Origin: Plantago major
Taxonomy: Eukaryota; Streptophyta; Magnoliopsida; Lamiales; Plantaginaceae
Reading direction: 5' to 3'
Assembly (NCBI GenBank): GCA_026545765.1
Contig: CM048841.1
Span: 101,079,352 to 101,143,351 of the forward strand
Length of the DNA: 64,000 bases
Shown: piece by piece, positions 21,601-34,300 of the stretch
Position numbering within the stretch: position 1 is the first letter of the stretch
How the letters are laid out: every line of letters begins with the position of its first letter
Program-made: the position numbers and the translations under genes
The notes under the pieces: model-generated
Seen by the model: the letters and a program-made list of their open reading frames with translations, nothing else
Databases searched by the model: none
Told to the model about the DNA's origin: nothing

Positions 21601-24600
21601 TAAATAATGTAAAATTTGAGATGAGAACCCATTAAATCAGTTCCGATATTCTTAACATGTTATAGAGATTTCTCCAATGATCCTTAAGAGTAGGCATACC
21701 TAATTCTAGAATTGAGGATAATATAGGTGAATTAATTTAGTGATATGGGCCATAAGGACTCCACTTAGGGATGACTTTGGAAGCAAGTTGAATGGATTTC
21801 TTCTGTGAGTGCTCTTAATAAGCATGCCAATTTAGCAACTAAAGAAGTAAAACAACATACATCGAAGACATTCTCGTACTCCTCCAAGAGCGTTGTAATG
21901 ATTGCTTGGGCATTGTTAGCTGCAGTGGCAGCAGCGAGAAGCTGAGCTGAATTGTCTCCGTTGATATCAAAATCATCCTCTAACTCGCATTCGCCAGCTA
22001 AAAGGGGCCGCAAGAGCAATGGGGCCATACAAGCAGCAACCGCAGATGGAGTCATCCGATTCTCGGAAGCATGTGAGGAAATTGTATGCATCATCTTAAG
22101 AACTCTGTCCATAGTGATTAGGCACAGTGAGATTGCAAGGCTTTAAATGCAGTTTGATATAAAATAGAGATTACAACCACATGTAAATGCAAAACAATTG
22201 TTTTATAGTTCGCTGCATAAGTATTATTCATATGAAGTACAAAAAAAATCTGACACTCATCGCTAACTATTTTTCTATGAAAGGGTTGTTTGTCACTATC
22301 AGGACTGTAGTGTTGAATGAACAGGATCTGTCTGTTACCAGATGGCCATGCATTAGTCAGTGGGAATAGCTAACACTTATTGTTGATTTATTAATAAAAT
22401 CTAAAAGAAAGTTTGCAAGCAGTAATCTCAGCAAATGATAAAGTGAAGCCATACGCATCGCATGAGATTTTTAGCTCAGCACAGGAGAATCAGGCTATGT
22501 ATGGATGCATTAAATAAAACAAGGGCTGGATCATGTTACCTCTGTAAGAGACGCCTATTGGGTTCAGGAAACGTCTCCTGCACTGCAGAGCGCATTGCAT
22601 TAACCCGCGCCTCCTTCCTGTCAATTTCTTCTCAAGATGGATCGCAAAAAGGACAAAGTTATATAAACAACAAATCCAGACCAGTTCTGAGGCAATCAAG
22701 GAGAGCGCATAGAATGTTTAGTATCAAAAGATGTTAAAGGTACTCACTGTAGGCTTCCAACAGTGCAGTGCAGCAGGATGCAGGAACAGGAGATGAAGGT
22801 AGTTCTCGGAGAACATGCTGAAGACAGGATGACTCTGTTACATATTAGTAAAAATAACCAGAACACAGGAACTAAGCATTTAGGTAGCACGCAAACCTTC
22901 ACACAGTCACCAATGACATGAGCATCCTCTTCAGGGCCAAATTCAGCCTTGCCTACAACAAGTAGCTTTGAAATAAAATTACTATGCCCGATCATGCAAG
23001 CAAGCTAAAGGAGTGCAGTGGCATAGTAAAAACCAGCTGACTAGTTCTTTTGCATGTGTATACCACTTGAAAACAAAAAAGCTATAATTTTGTACACAAT
23101 ATATTTCTCCAAAATAAAGAGAAATTTCAACACAATCAATAGGTCACATGCAAGTAGTGCCATGCTGCAGGATCACACTGTCCATCTACAATTTAGCAGT
23201 CCTGAGTTTCAGACAAATTTTGAAAGACCCACATTAAAATACGAGATATGATAGTGAAAGAATTTGCCTTTTTTACCATCGGAGTTGTATTATGCAGGGT
23301 GAGTGTGAGGACAAATATCAAAACCCTGTCAAAATATAATGTTTTTTTTCCCCCCCCCCCCCCCCCCCCCCCACAAAAAAAGGGCTATATAGGTTAAGGT
23401 TGCATTGAACTTATTGCTAAAGCCAATACAAAGAGCTTTACTCGAGTAAAATAATGAAGAAGCTGGGCAAAGATACTTGGTTACGCATAACACTTTCCGT
23501 AACCTAATTTAGCACAAACTTTAAAACATCAGATATGGTACTGCAAGTAAAAAAAAAGTTGTATTTCTTTTATCATCAGAGCTGTATTGTGCAGGGTCAG
23601 TGTGTGAACAAATATCAAAACCAGAGTAAAATATAAGGTGTGACTTGGTTACGCACAAACTTGCATGTGACTAGATCCAAACTACTTTATTTACTCCTTA
23701 ATCTGAATCAATAGAACCAAACGGTGTCATAGTAGCAATGGAGAAAAATAATGTCCTGACATTTAATCAAACATTAAAGAGGCAGCACAAAACCTTGTTC
23801 ATACTCCTGAACTCTCCGTTCTACTTCCTCAACATCTGCAGCCTGCCGCAGGATTCCTTCTATTTTAGTTCCTGTTGAATGCAACACATAGCATCAGACT
23901 ATAAAGGGTAGAAAGCAAACATAAGGTGTACACAATCGTTTTTATCACAAGTACTTGAAGAAACAAGATAACATGTATTCAACTAAGCACTTCTCTGACT
24001 ACCATCACTAAATTTCATAACTTTTCTCCAATGAGCATAGGAGGAGATTCCTATTAATGCAAAGAAGCTCGCGACAGCAAAGACATCACTTATTGTAGCA
24101 TTATTACCCCACAAAATCATAACACAAAAGCAACATCCATTACTCAACTCTAAAGTACAAATATGCACAACTTTATAGATGAAGTAAATTGACTTTGAAA
24201 ACCGTTACAGTTTAGCAATAGGGTAACACATGGAAATGAAGATGACGAAACAAAAACAAGACTGCATTCAGAAAATTAACTATACCAAGTTCCTCTTTGT
24301 TGAAAATAAGCAAGTTAAGTATAATGATATTAGGCTAAATTACGTTGCAAAATAAATATAATCCCAAAACAAAATGATAGAAGATATGTCAAAAATGAAG
24401 GGTCGGGATACGATTATACTGAAACTGTAGCTAGATGAACAGCAGCGATTAAAATTGAAATAGGTTTGATATCTTCTTAGACCAAACTGTTTGAAATGGG
24501 TGATACTTCAAAGTCCAAACGCTCGGGAATCATAAAATGGAAACATACCATGCTTCTCGAGAAACCGAAGTGCTTTTTCTAGGAAGGATGGGCCTCCGTC

Positions 24601-27496
24601 TATATCTTCCAGAGCAAGCAAAATTGGTCGTCCAACAACTAAAGACTTAATCGGGCGCCTGTCTCTCCCTGAAGCAAAAGTCAATTCCATCAGAATAGGT
24701 GTATATAAAGAATCAATTTCACCTAGATTAGAGAGATGCATTGTTAAGGATCTCTGTGGGAGAAGGACAATGCAAAAGCAGCCTTTAATCAGGGACAAGA
24801 GAGACAAATGTGGTACATACATTGATGGAAAGACCCTTCAATACCATCACTGTTATCATTTCTAAATATCCCATTGTGACCCATCACAAGAGCAGCACTA
24901 GGCGCTTGCGCAAGGGCATTTTCAAGGGCTGTCTTCCACTCGAACAAGTCCTCTGATGTCTCAGCCTGAAGTTAATGAACAAAAATGGTGGACAGCAAGT
25001 TATAATAGGCATGTTAAATATACGTCAACAGTACAAAGCATACAGATAATAAGAACTTAGAAGGGCCAGCATGGGGAGGGGGCAAAAAGTAAAAGGAGTG
25101 GCGGCAAAAATAATCTTTTGTGAACCTTAAGAGTAAACGCCCGCCCATCACGTCCATCAGGGAACAAAACAGTAAGCAGCTTCTTGTCTTCTCGGACAAC
25201 AACACTACAAATAGAAACACTTTAAAAGACTGCAGACAGAAACTAAAACAGCAGACTATAGAGCAAGTCCGTTTAACTTTACCTTCCTGAATTATTTAAA
25301 TCAATACCGCCCAAAGTCAGATTAACTTCACCACCACGCTGTGGAAGTGCACTCTGCAGGAAAATGAAGTCCTTGTCACTTACTTGAAGCTAATAGATTA
25401 AAAAGATAAATAACATGACAAAATCAAAATACAGCAAGTTCATGTGAAATGAAACGTACTGGTCCTAATGTGAGAAAAAAGGAGATTGTTCAGTAAATTC
25501 TACTATCACATGAATCATTAGGAAACTGCTAACTGCTCAGTAAATTCTACTATGATATGAAAACAAGGATATTGCTCAGTAAATTCTACTATGAAACACG
25601 TCCGTCAGGGAAAAGAAGAGGTAAATGTGTACGTATATGAGCAAGTACTAACAGGATCATTCTTGAAGAAGACCAGAGAAGTTCTTGTGAGGATAAACCA
25701 TCGTTTTTTCCAAGATTTCCACCCTAACCCTGCAAAAGAGTATAGTGGTCATCAGATGAAACGATAAGTTATGCATCAGCATGCAATTTAACATTCTAAT
25801 CGTTAAAATTGAAGCATGAAAATGATCCATTTCCAAAATATTTTTAAAAAAAAAAACATATACAGTATGTGCACGGGTAAATCACTTCACTTTCTCCATC
25901 TCAGCCATCACTCTGAGTACTGTCAATTGTTCTTTTTTATTAGCTCAGTTTCCAACCAATGGGTGCCATAAAACAGCTGCAGTAAAGTATGAACCCGTTG
26001 GAGTAGAAGGATATAAAATCACTCTACACTGACCTTTTTTGTCCCAAATAAACATCTAAGGGACTGTAAACAGTATGTCTAAAAGCGTTTCGTGAATCTA
26101 ATTACAAGTCGTTTCCAGCTCATTCATTTTCCTTCCTCCTTTCATATATCCAAATAAAATAGACATGACCCCCGGGCCCCAAGCACTTACCCACTACCAT
26201 CATGCTTCTTCATTTTTGTAAATTAACCACGGCCTGGAGCTCACGAATTGCAGCGGAAAGAACTTCATCAGTTAAAGATGAATTTCATAGGAGTGAAGGG
26301 ATATAAAACCATTCTACGCCATCCTCCTTTTATGTACCAAATGTGCACCTAAAGGGACAGTCACCAGTACTTCTAAGAACATTCCATGACTCTAATAAAA
26401 AATCTTTTCCACCTCATTAATTCATTTCCTTTCTCATTCCTAGTTTCCAGAATATATAGCCATGCTTACCAGGCCCCTCGCTGGCATCATGCTTTCACCT
26501 CTCATAAACTAACCACAGCCCGAAGTTCAGATAAATTTGACTCAATGACAGACCCGTCAATAACCTCGTTGTTCTTCTAGCAAGAGATAAATTTCATCGG
26601 AATGGAGAGGGTATAAAATCATTCTGCACTATCCTTCTTTTATGTAACAATGTGCATAAAGGTTAAAACATTCCAAAACTCCAATTACAAATCTTTCCGC
26701 CTTATTAATTAAATTTCCTTTCTCGTTTCCAGTTTCCAGATACCATATCCATCAAACTTCACATTTCATAAATTAACTACAGCATAAAGCCACCATTCAT
26801 TCAAAGAAAATCCAATCAAAAATTTCTGGCCCTCTTCAATAAAACACAACTCCCTACATCACAAATAGTGAGTAAACTAGTAAAACACCCCACCCCTTTT
26901 TAAGAAAAACCCACATTGCACCCAGCATTTACAGTTAGCCACACACGTACAACAATCACATCGAGCCCTAATCACGTACAACATTTCAGCACTCACATCA
27001 GTCAACAATCAGTCATCAAATGCCAACGCTGGCAACGCAACATTAATTAACAGACCAAATCGTTCTTCTCGAGCACAATCGAAGGTAATCGAACATTTTA
27101 AAACAATAAGACACTCCCATTTAGCCAGAATCACTAACCTTTGGATGATATAAGCAGATGCCCACTCTTGAAAATCTGCAAATCACCAGAAACAGAAAAT
27201 TCAAAAAATAAAAACAAATCATACAACACAAAAACACCCACGGATTCCAATTTCCAACCAATTACACTCATCTCAAACCTAAATTCTCAAAAACCCGAAA
27301 TGTACACCAAACACAAACTCATCCTAACAGAATTTGACTAAATTTGACACACACACAAAGTAAAAAAAATCATCCAACATTCACATCCATCAATTCCATT
27401 TCCACTGAACAGACTCAAAATCAGCAAAATCAGCAGCATTACCGTATTAGAATTGCCAATACGAGGGCGCTCAAATGCGGCAACAGGAGCCGACAT
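15615..27496 (-). CDS. REN1: REN1-type ROP GTPase-activating protein (PH-RhoGAP-coiled coil), 22 exons, 872 aa
   Basis: It speeds GTP hydrolysis by ROP GTPases. In Arabidopsis REN1 limits ROP1 activity at the pollen tube tip. Exons, all in phase: 27496-27443, 27175-27139, 25729-25653, 25353-25283, 25204-25126, 24965-24821, 24668-24549, 23871-23794, 22952-22897, 22817-22748, 22627-22540, 22104-21861, 21222-21001, 20504-20163, 19692-19643, 19126-19066, 18962-18879, 18506-18393, 18309-18140, 17021-16955, 16343-16137, 15797-15615. A PH domain covers about residues 19-126 (KKRWFILTRTSLVFF). RhoGAP covers about 160-350, with the arginine finger in KIEGILRQAADV (R203) and AACMAPLLLRPLL. An acidic linker, a coiled coil at about 575-720 (LERRKQALHERRLALEQD) and the C-terminal LTTRLDFFKERRSQLMEQL follow. 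The 67-nt exon at 17021 was placed only because the phases require it. No break was seen. Confidence 0.92.
23350..23372. repeat. Poly-C run
   Basis: Twenty-three consecutive C follow eight T, in the intron between exons 8 and 9 of REN1. Length in the assembly is probably unreliable. Confidence 0.8.
26000..26790. repeat. Three diverged tandem copies in REN1 intron 2
   Basis: Units start near 26000, 26290 and 26599 with gga.t..a..g.tataaaa.ca.tct, and each continues through a tatgtacca/tgtaacaa phrase, caattacaa.tc.tttcc, tttcct..ctc.tttcc, a catcat/cat segment and ataaattaac.ac.gc. The unit is about 300 bp. The third copy lacks roughly the middle and ends near 26790. No coding frame was seen. 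Confidence 0.8.
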
Positions 27497-27790
27497 TCTT
27501 CACCTAACTGAGCATTTCAAGTGGATCGAAACAATGAGATGAAGATCTGCAAAATGGAGACTGGTAAAATAAGCAACAGAGACTAAATAGTTTTTTTTTA
27601 AACTTTAATTTTTTGCTGGTTGTTTATTTTTGGCTTTGGGAGAAAGTAAAAATGGATAGGGAGAAGAAGAAGAAGCTACAGAAGCAACCAACCAGGAGCT
27701 AAGCTATGATGGGATGGGTTGGTTTTGGTTTGGTTCTTCTTCAAAGGTCTTTTCTTTTTCTTTTTCTTTTTCTTTCTCTTTCTAGTTTTC
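27497..27790 (-). promoter_or_regulatory. REN1 leader and GA-rich upstream tract
   Basis: On the coding strand a splice acceptor-like ttttgcag lies at 27554-27547, 50 nt before the ATG, so a leader intron is possible. Farther upstream (27748-27784) is a GA-rich tract made of gaaaaa units, common in plant 5' UTRs and promoters. The transcription start is not determined. Confidence 0.4.
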
Positions 27791-29885
27791 TGCTGCAAGC
27801 TTTTATTTCTCTCAGTGGATTTGATTAGTAGGTAAATAATGTTACTGCTCTGCTAGGGACTGTTTGGAAGAGTGACAAACTCAAAAAAATTTGTCTATTT
27901 TTGGTTGTATTAGCAATTTTGCACTGGGTCACTAGTGGCTTTTTACCTACTTTTTGGCCGTGATTCACTCACGAGATCAGTTTTCTAACTTTTGAAAATT
28001 TTCAATGTAAATAGTGAGTAGAGAGTCAATAATGTGGAAAATTTTACTTGTTTAACTAATAACAATCACAACAAGAAAGAAGAGTTGAAGTAAGTTGGAT
28101 GTTTTCGAAAAGTGATTCGTGACTTGGAGGAGTCAACTATTTGGATTTCAATCGTTACTGTGGTCTTAAGAAACTTTTAAGGCTTAAATAAACTTGCATT
28201 AAAGATAAAATAGTTACAGACCGATTGTTTGTAGTTGACATTGGGCTATCGTATCATACATCATCTTCAATTGAACTTCAGTTGGGCACTTGAGAGATTT
28301 AAAAAATGTGTAAAGTCACACGTATGGGAATTGATGAATTCATGAATGTAAAGTCTGGTGTCGTAAAAACATACTTCTTTAACCTTATGCTCGGGTAAAT
28401 TAACCAAGTGTTGGCCTTTTAGTGCTCCTATGCACCACTAACAGGTGTTGATGTATATTGTTGTTCGAAGTATAGGCACGTTCAAATTTTGATTTGAAAG
28501 TCTTGTATATCCCCTCTGGAAATTTTACTATTGGTTAAGTGCTTGTTTGTCAAGCGATCAAAATCACCAAAACCTGGATAAAAACACCTTAAAACATCTA
28601 TTTTAACCTGGTTAATATAATTTTAACCGCTTGCCAAACAGCCCGTTAAGTCTTTGTAGTTTTACACCAAACAACCCCTAAGAATAATAAATTAATATCA
28701 CCGCAATAGGCGCAAGGTTAATATATTTTAATGTTTATTACTCGTCTTTTTTCCGGTCAAATAAATTTGAAATCTTGAGAACATTATTAGCAAAATAACA
28801 TTAAGTGTATGCTGACCATTACTTTCATTCAAATCCCAAATGTTCAACGTCTGTACATCAGAGATTAAAAGGCATGAGATTCGGATGAAAGCAGGAGTCG
28901 AGCAATATTTAATGCAATTTGGTAAATAATATTTCGATGATTTTGAATTCTTTTTACAAAAACATTTAAGAGAGGTTAACATAGAGTGGGTTGACACTGG
29001 GAACAATCCGTACGGTACTATTTGAGTACATTTTTCAAAATATAATACGTGGCGTTATTAAAAAAACAAAAAATTGGCGTTTTGTTGTTACTAGATCTTT
29101 CAGGTTCACAAGTACACATACAAAGTTACCAACATGTGGAATTTGTCACTAAACAATGAAAAAAACATTCTCTAAAATAAATTCTTTTAGAGATCATCCA
29201 ACAAACTACATTAAATAACAAACTAAAACCAACCATTAAATAAACTCTATAAAATAGCGCTTCAAATATTTGATATAGTAACACATAGTATGTGAATATG
29301 TAGATGTAATCGTAAGTGATATTAGTCTCATCATGTCAGTGTTGAACTTGTGGGATAGTGTATATATTAAAATGTTCAATAATGTGGAACTATTGATCTC
29401 GTATAGTATTTCCTTTCCTCGGTCTTTTCTTTGTGTCACATTCCCACAAAATCGAATTAGATCAAGTGTCTCTCTTAAAGAATGATAATACTAAAACAAA
29501 CAAAAAAAATTAAAAAATGAGATGGATTGTATGGTAAGCCAAGTTGAGAAACATAATGGCGTTAGTTTTGAGGCATTATTAGTAGAGTAAAGCCAAATAT
29601 TAAGGGACAAGAGAATGTACAAGCGGTTTAAGCGGGTCTCCATACCTAATTAAGACTGTGCCCAGCGTGTAAAGTGCATTGTGGGTTTGTACCTTGATAA
29701 TATCTTATTAATCTACTCTTAACAGTGCAATCAGTAGGTGTGTTATTGTGTTAAGTTGTGCAGTGATCATGTGATGAATGGTCCAAGTCACTCCAAGTGG
29801 ACAATGGTCCAGCTCGGTATTCAGATTACCCTTTTTTTTCTTCACAAATGTGTGGTCAAATTATATTTGTTTCTTTTACAAGACA
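27791..29885. other. Intergenic between REN1 and the Helitron
   Basis: AT-rich DNA with one hAT-like MITE at 28541. No open frame with family resemblance and no RNA gene was seen. Confidence 0.45.
28541..28644. repeat. hAT-like MITE with 7-bp target duplication
   Basis: The ends GCTTGTTTGTCAAGCG and CGCTTGCCAAACAGCC are inverted. GTTAAGT flanks both sides (28534-28540 and 28645-28651), and an eighth base differs, as for a slightly decayed hAT 8-bp duplication. The interior is a long imperfect hairpin. Confidence 0.8.
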
Positions 29886-29896
29886 CTAGTACTGAC

Positions 29897-29913
29897 CCGT
29901 GGCATTACCACGG
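29897..29913 (-). other. Helitron 3' terminal hairpin
   Basis: The inverted repeat CCGTGG/CCACGG is separated by five bases and lies 11 bases inside the CTAG end. This is the expected stem near a Helitron 3' end and acts as its termination signal. Confidence 0.8.
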
Positions 29914-30169
29914 CATATTTAACTTTTAATTAGAATTAAGTTTAGAAAAAAACATACCAGGTGATCGAAAAGTCATATAACAATATTTAAAGATTGAACT
30001 ACGTTGAATTATTTAAAAGGAAATGCATAGTCAATGTATAACAATCGCGGGAGATACATCAATAACCACCATCTGCAAAAATATATATAAAAAAGTGGTT
30101 AGTATTGAAATTAAAATAATAGATTTGGATAATTTAAAGTTAAATTTATTCAATATAACAAAACATACC

Positions 30170-32450
30170 TCAAAGCTTTCTAAACACCTCTTTGTACACG
30201 ATATTAGCTGTCGTCGTATATGTTAGATTGCCTTAATCATCCAAAGGTTAGAACTTGAGACCTCTCCGCCAGGACTCTAGAAAAAGCCATAGAATGCACC
30301 ATGATCAAACAGGTTTTGGGAGATATAGTCCAACGTTAGATAACGATTGTCCCTGACTCCTGTTGATATTCATCGTAGAACAAACTGATATGGGAAATTG
30401 CCTTCGCTGGAGTCTAATAGGAAATTCCGTAAGGTAAGAAGGTTGTGACTACCATCCTATGTATAAAAGCCTTAACTCCATCATTCTTCCCATGTATGGT
30501 CTTCGCCTCAATAACGTAATTGCCAACTACAGTAACAATCAACCGAGTTCCATTACAAAGCTCCGATTACTGATCGATGTTCTTAAGAAGCATTATATGA
30601 CAACCCACCTTAAGTCGGATTATATGATTTGGCATACCAGAAGTCCTAGTAGTGTTTAGGAACTCAACAGAATACCTTCTCTATTGACCTATGTTATGAA
30701 GCCCGACGGGTCGCCCCGGTTCAACCGCGACTCATAGGGGGTCCGGGCGGAAAACCCCCCAAACCGGAAAAAATCGGGTTTCGGTAAAAACTCGGTGGAA
30801 CCGGTAAAAACCCGGTTAAAAACCGGTTCCACCCGGGTTTCTTAAAAAAAAAAAATCAAAAAACACCAATCACAACAAAAGCCCTGATCGCTCAGTTCAT
30901 TTTCCTTTTCAGTCTTCTTCCTTTTCCTTTTTTGCGGCTCATTCTTCTCCCGTGCTTTAATGTTATTTGTTATTTTGAACTCAATGTTATGGAGTTATGG
31001 TGACTTTGTGTTTGGAATTGAGGCATATGTCGTTTATGCAATGTTTTCTATCTTTTTTTTTAGGTAAAAAATGTATATGTTGAATTTTTAAGGCATACAT
31101 TATGTTTTATTTTTAAAAATATTTTTTGTAGGTTGACCCGAGTTGACCCGGTTGAACCTCCTACAGTAAGTAGGCCGGGTCAACATCCGGGTCCGAGTTT
31201 CAAAACGTAGCTATTGACGATATCATCTTCATCAGGGCATATGCTGTCGGAACTCATTAACTCGATGGCATCACCAGGTAAAAGAGACATTATATATTCA
31301 TTGACTTCCTAGACTATCTCATTGGTCAGAGCAAAAATAGCTCTATCCTGGAAGTAACGACCATTGCCAACATGGTCCAATGTGCTAGGATATCTGCTCT
31401 CAACTATTGCAGCAATTGGTACACTAGTAGAACGAATAAACATATCATCGGGCAATTTAAATTATACCTCACCATCATTATCAACACCAACTTCACCATC
31501 TCCAACCTTCAACAACCAACGAGCAAACTCCATAATACACTCAATCTCATCACGTGAGCGGCCAAACTGTAATTAAATAAAATACAATAAACATAATTAA
31601 TATAACAAATCATTTAAATGCATTTCAAATATATGAATTGTATATGATTTTTTTGAGTCAGTACAAAATGTTATTAAAATACTTGCAGGCGCATGTTCTT
31701 AGTGAGCTTCAACACGGATTATGTCGTGCCTGCTACCCTTGGGTATGACTGACAGTATCCGTCTGAAATCACCCAAAAAAACGACAACCAATCCACCAAA
31801 TGGCTTGTTCATTCTATACCATGAACCTCTCCTTATGTTCCTTAGACTACGATCAAGAGCCTAAAAACAAAACTTATTAGTCATTTGCACCTCATCCCAG
31901 ATCATTAACTTTGTATTCTTGAAGAGTCTCGTAAGATCGCTGCCGGGGGTTATCCAATTGCATGTAATAGTTTCATCGACATGCAAAGGAATACTAAACC
32001 TTGAGTGTGCAGTACGACCACCAGGAAAAAGTAGAGAAGCTATACCACTCGATGCAACTGGGAGAAAAATATCACGTATACCACGTAATGCATAACACAA
32101 TGTATTCCACAAAAATGTCTTTCCAGTGCCACCGTAACCATAGAGAAAGAAAACTCCACCACTACCATAATCGACTGCATCCATAATAGTGTGGTACACA
32201 TTCCGTTGCTCATCGGTGAGAGACGGATACAAACGTCTATGCTGCTCAATCATATAATCAGCATCGTAGGAATTTCTTCAAGTATCAAATTATTCATACC
32301 GCTATCTATGACGACACCGTCGGGAGTGGGCATACCTTCAATCCGACTCAAGCTGAACTCATTCCTATAAAGGAAATCTTCAATCTCAGCAAGAGAAAAA
32401 TTCTTCAATTGTTCTTCATTTAGCTCGAGCCCTATATTGAAATTTTGAGA
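30170..32450 (-). pseudogene. Helitron PIF1-like helicase, degenerate
   Basis: The 5' part reads LNEEQLKNFSLAEIEDFLYR, then LYPSLTDEQRNVYHTIMDAV, Walker A GYGGTGKTFLWNTL, VASSGIASLLFPGGRTAHSR and Walker B-like LMIWDEVQM. The rest reads through FARWLLKVGDG, AIVESRYPSTLDHV, DRAIFALTNEIV and SDSICPDEDD, then a 522-bp insertion, then VGCHIMLLKNIDQ, LCNGTRLIVT and NYVIEAKT, near the RQFP..SQGQSLSNVGLYLP region. Stops and frame changes accumulate in the C-terminal third. The helicase unwinds DNA during Helitron rolling-circle transposition. Confidence 0.85.
30689..31210. mobile_element. hAT-like non-autonomous element inside the Helitron helicase
   Basis: It has an exact 8-bp target duplication CTATTGAC (30681-30688 and 31211-31218). 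The inverted ends CTATGTTATGAAGCCCGAC and, mirrored, CTACGTTTTGAAACTCGGAC agree at most positions. The interior is GC-rich near the ends (ggttcaacc, gacccgg) and non-coding. The helicase frame continues on either side, so the insertion is clear. Confidence 0.9.
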
Positions 32451-32545
32451 AACAAAGTGAGAATATTACATAAACTTTATCATAAAAAAATTAATTTTAA
32501 TACAATATTGAAATTTATACCAAGACTATTCAACTTCATTCGCAT

Positions 32546-33464
32546 TGTTGATGGATAAAACCTCAAACACCAACACTACTACTACCAATAACCTAATATA
32601 GGATCCGCCTCCAACTTGAAGTCCGAGCAAAGGCTTGTCCGAGCAAGAGTACCTGAAAGGACTAAGTGGGGGGGGGGGGGGGTTAGAATGGGTTACCCGG
32701 ATTGCCTAAGTCAATCCGGAAGGAGGCTATACTCAAAGGAGAGTTGAAAGCTCTCAATGCAATAGTAGTGGGAAAGGTTATGAAATCAAGGGTGCTTATG
32801 ACTTAGGGGACAGCACAATTTCCTAGGGAATTTCACTTACCTTAAGGTCTTGAACCTTGTGTTATATTTATAGTTATATCATGCTTATGGAGTGGCCCAT
32901 AAGATGATGCCAAGTGTATGCCTCAGATTTGGACACCAATGCTACCTTTGGCCCATGGCCCCTTAGTGAACAGTAATCCAATATTAGTTAATGGGCCTGG
33001 GAGGGTAGTTTGGACCTTTTCCTCTGAGAGTACTGTTATGCATGTCGGGTCCGTGTAAGTCCCTCGGACAGATCCGCATGATTGGTTGACTCTGTCCTGG
33101 GGTAACTCAAGGTGTCCGGACCTTAGAGTTCCACGGAAGCATCTCAGTGGTTCTGTCAAATACGTTTGGTCTTCATCTTTGGTGGCGTCCGAGATTCTCT
33201 CGTCCGTCCGTTTAGCATCTTAGGGTGACGGTTTGCGGTACCAGGAGGACCAGATAACCTTTTGTCGAGTTCGAAGTCATCCATCTAGCTTGGTGGGACT
33301 GAAATGGCGTGCTGACTTGTGAGTACTAGTTGACCTGAGATGGTTTCCTTTAGGACGGACCACTCGAAGGTCGGACTAGCTTTGAATGGCTATCTCAGCC
33401 TTGATGCGCTCTAGGACACGCTCTATGGCGCCCTTAACGGATTGGACACATATCCGTATCAACA
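32546..33464. mobile_element. Solo LTR inserted in the Helitron
   Basis: A 919-bp fossil with TG...CA termini (TGTTGAT and ATCAACA, inverted) and a perfect 5-bp target duplication CGCAT (32541-32545 and 33465-33469). No internal retroelement genes are present, so it looks like a solo LTR left by recombination. The superfamily cannot be decided from the LTR alone. It interrupts Helitron coding sequence and is therefore younger than the Helitron. It includes a 15-base G run. Confidence 0.82.
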
Positions 33465-33469
33465 CGCAT

Positions 33470-34300
33470 ATTGTACTGGATGTCGTCAGATAGATACTCC
33501 CATGTATTTTCCCAGACATGAACATGCCTGGACATACTATCAGACTGGAGTAGAATGGAGAACAAATGTCGAAGGAATTGTCCAGAACCCCAAAAACTTG
33601 GAACCCTAATGGCATGGATGTATTCTTTGTCGTCATCAATCAACCCCAAAGCGTAGCATGCATCGCGGTATGTTGGATGAACAACACCATCCACAGTCTG
33701 CAAGTCCTCATAGCATGTGGCACCCCTTGTGTGATTCAACATTATTCACATGAAATATAGGGGTCCGGTCTTAATTGGAACATGGTAAATTCTTCAAACT
33801 TTACTGTTTAAATTCCTCCAGTATCTTCGCGTTTTCCCTGAAGGATACCATACGTAATATCTAGGGAACTCATAATATAGATACTTACGTGCCTCGGGAT
33901 GATGTCTGTTGAATTCCATCCATTTAAGGAACTTTGTCTCCGCAACGGTATGCTTCTCCAATAAGTTAGTAATCAGATCACCATCTTTGATTGTGACCGA
34001 CTGTTCACCTTCCATATGAAATGATAGACGCTCTACAGGTGGATTTCTATAATGAATATCATATCCCATTATTCGCCATACTGCCTCACATGCAGATATA
34101 TACCGGCATAATCCTTCACCTCATTATCCACAGTTAGTTTTGCACCTATCCTATCCACACCCTTACTGACGTACTTGAACATATACTTGACTGAATTGGT
34201 CTTACTGCACCATTCAACATTTATGTGCGCATAGTACTTCATCAACATGAACTGATTGTACGGAACAATAAACTTATAAATTAAGAGTGAAACAACTTAT
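33470..34300 (-). pseudogene. Helitron Rep-region fragment
   Basis: It reads IVPYNQFMLMKYYAHINVEW, SVKYMFKYVSKGVDR, ISACEAVWRIMGYDIHYRNP, VERLSFHMEGEQ, TKFLKWMEFN, GATCYEDLQTVDGVVHPTYR, DACYALGLIDDDKEYI and WEYLSDDIQYNM. These are the conserved blocks after the Rep catalytic core in plant Helitron proteins. The Rep nuclease core itself (upstream on this strand) was not found, and the stretch spans more than one frame. Confidence 0.82.

Larger units (their letters stand above)
29886..34300 (-). mobile_element. Degenerate Helitron with identifiable 3' terminus
   Basis: A rolling-circle DNA transposon read right to left. Its 3' terminus at 29886 has the hallmark hairpin CCGTGG...CCACGG (29897-29913) followed by ACTAG and a host T. 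Upstream on that strand come a PIF1-like helicase (about 30170-32450) and part of the Rep/Helitron N-terminal protein (about 33470-34300). It contains two later insertions, a hAT-like element (30689-31210) and a solo LTR (32546-33464). The 5' end was not found. It could lie up to about 34.7 kb, because 34437-34685 holds an open minus frame I cannot classify. The coding frames carry several stops and frame changes. Confidence 0.85.

Noticed and set aside
23350-23372. Homopolymer runs (also at 32668, 37766 and 45523) as functional G-quadruplex sites
   Set aside because: They are pure runs prone to slippage and assembly error, without spaced G-tracts or conservation evidence.
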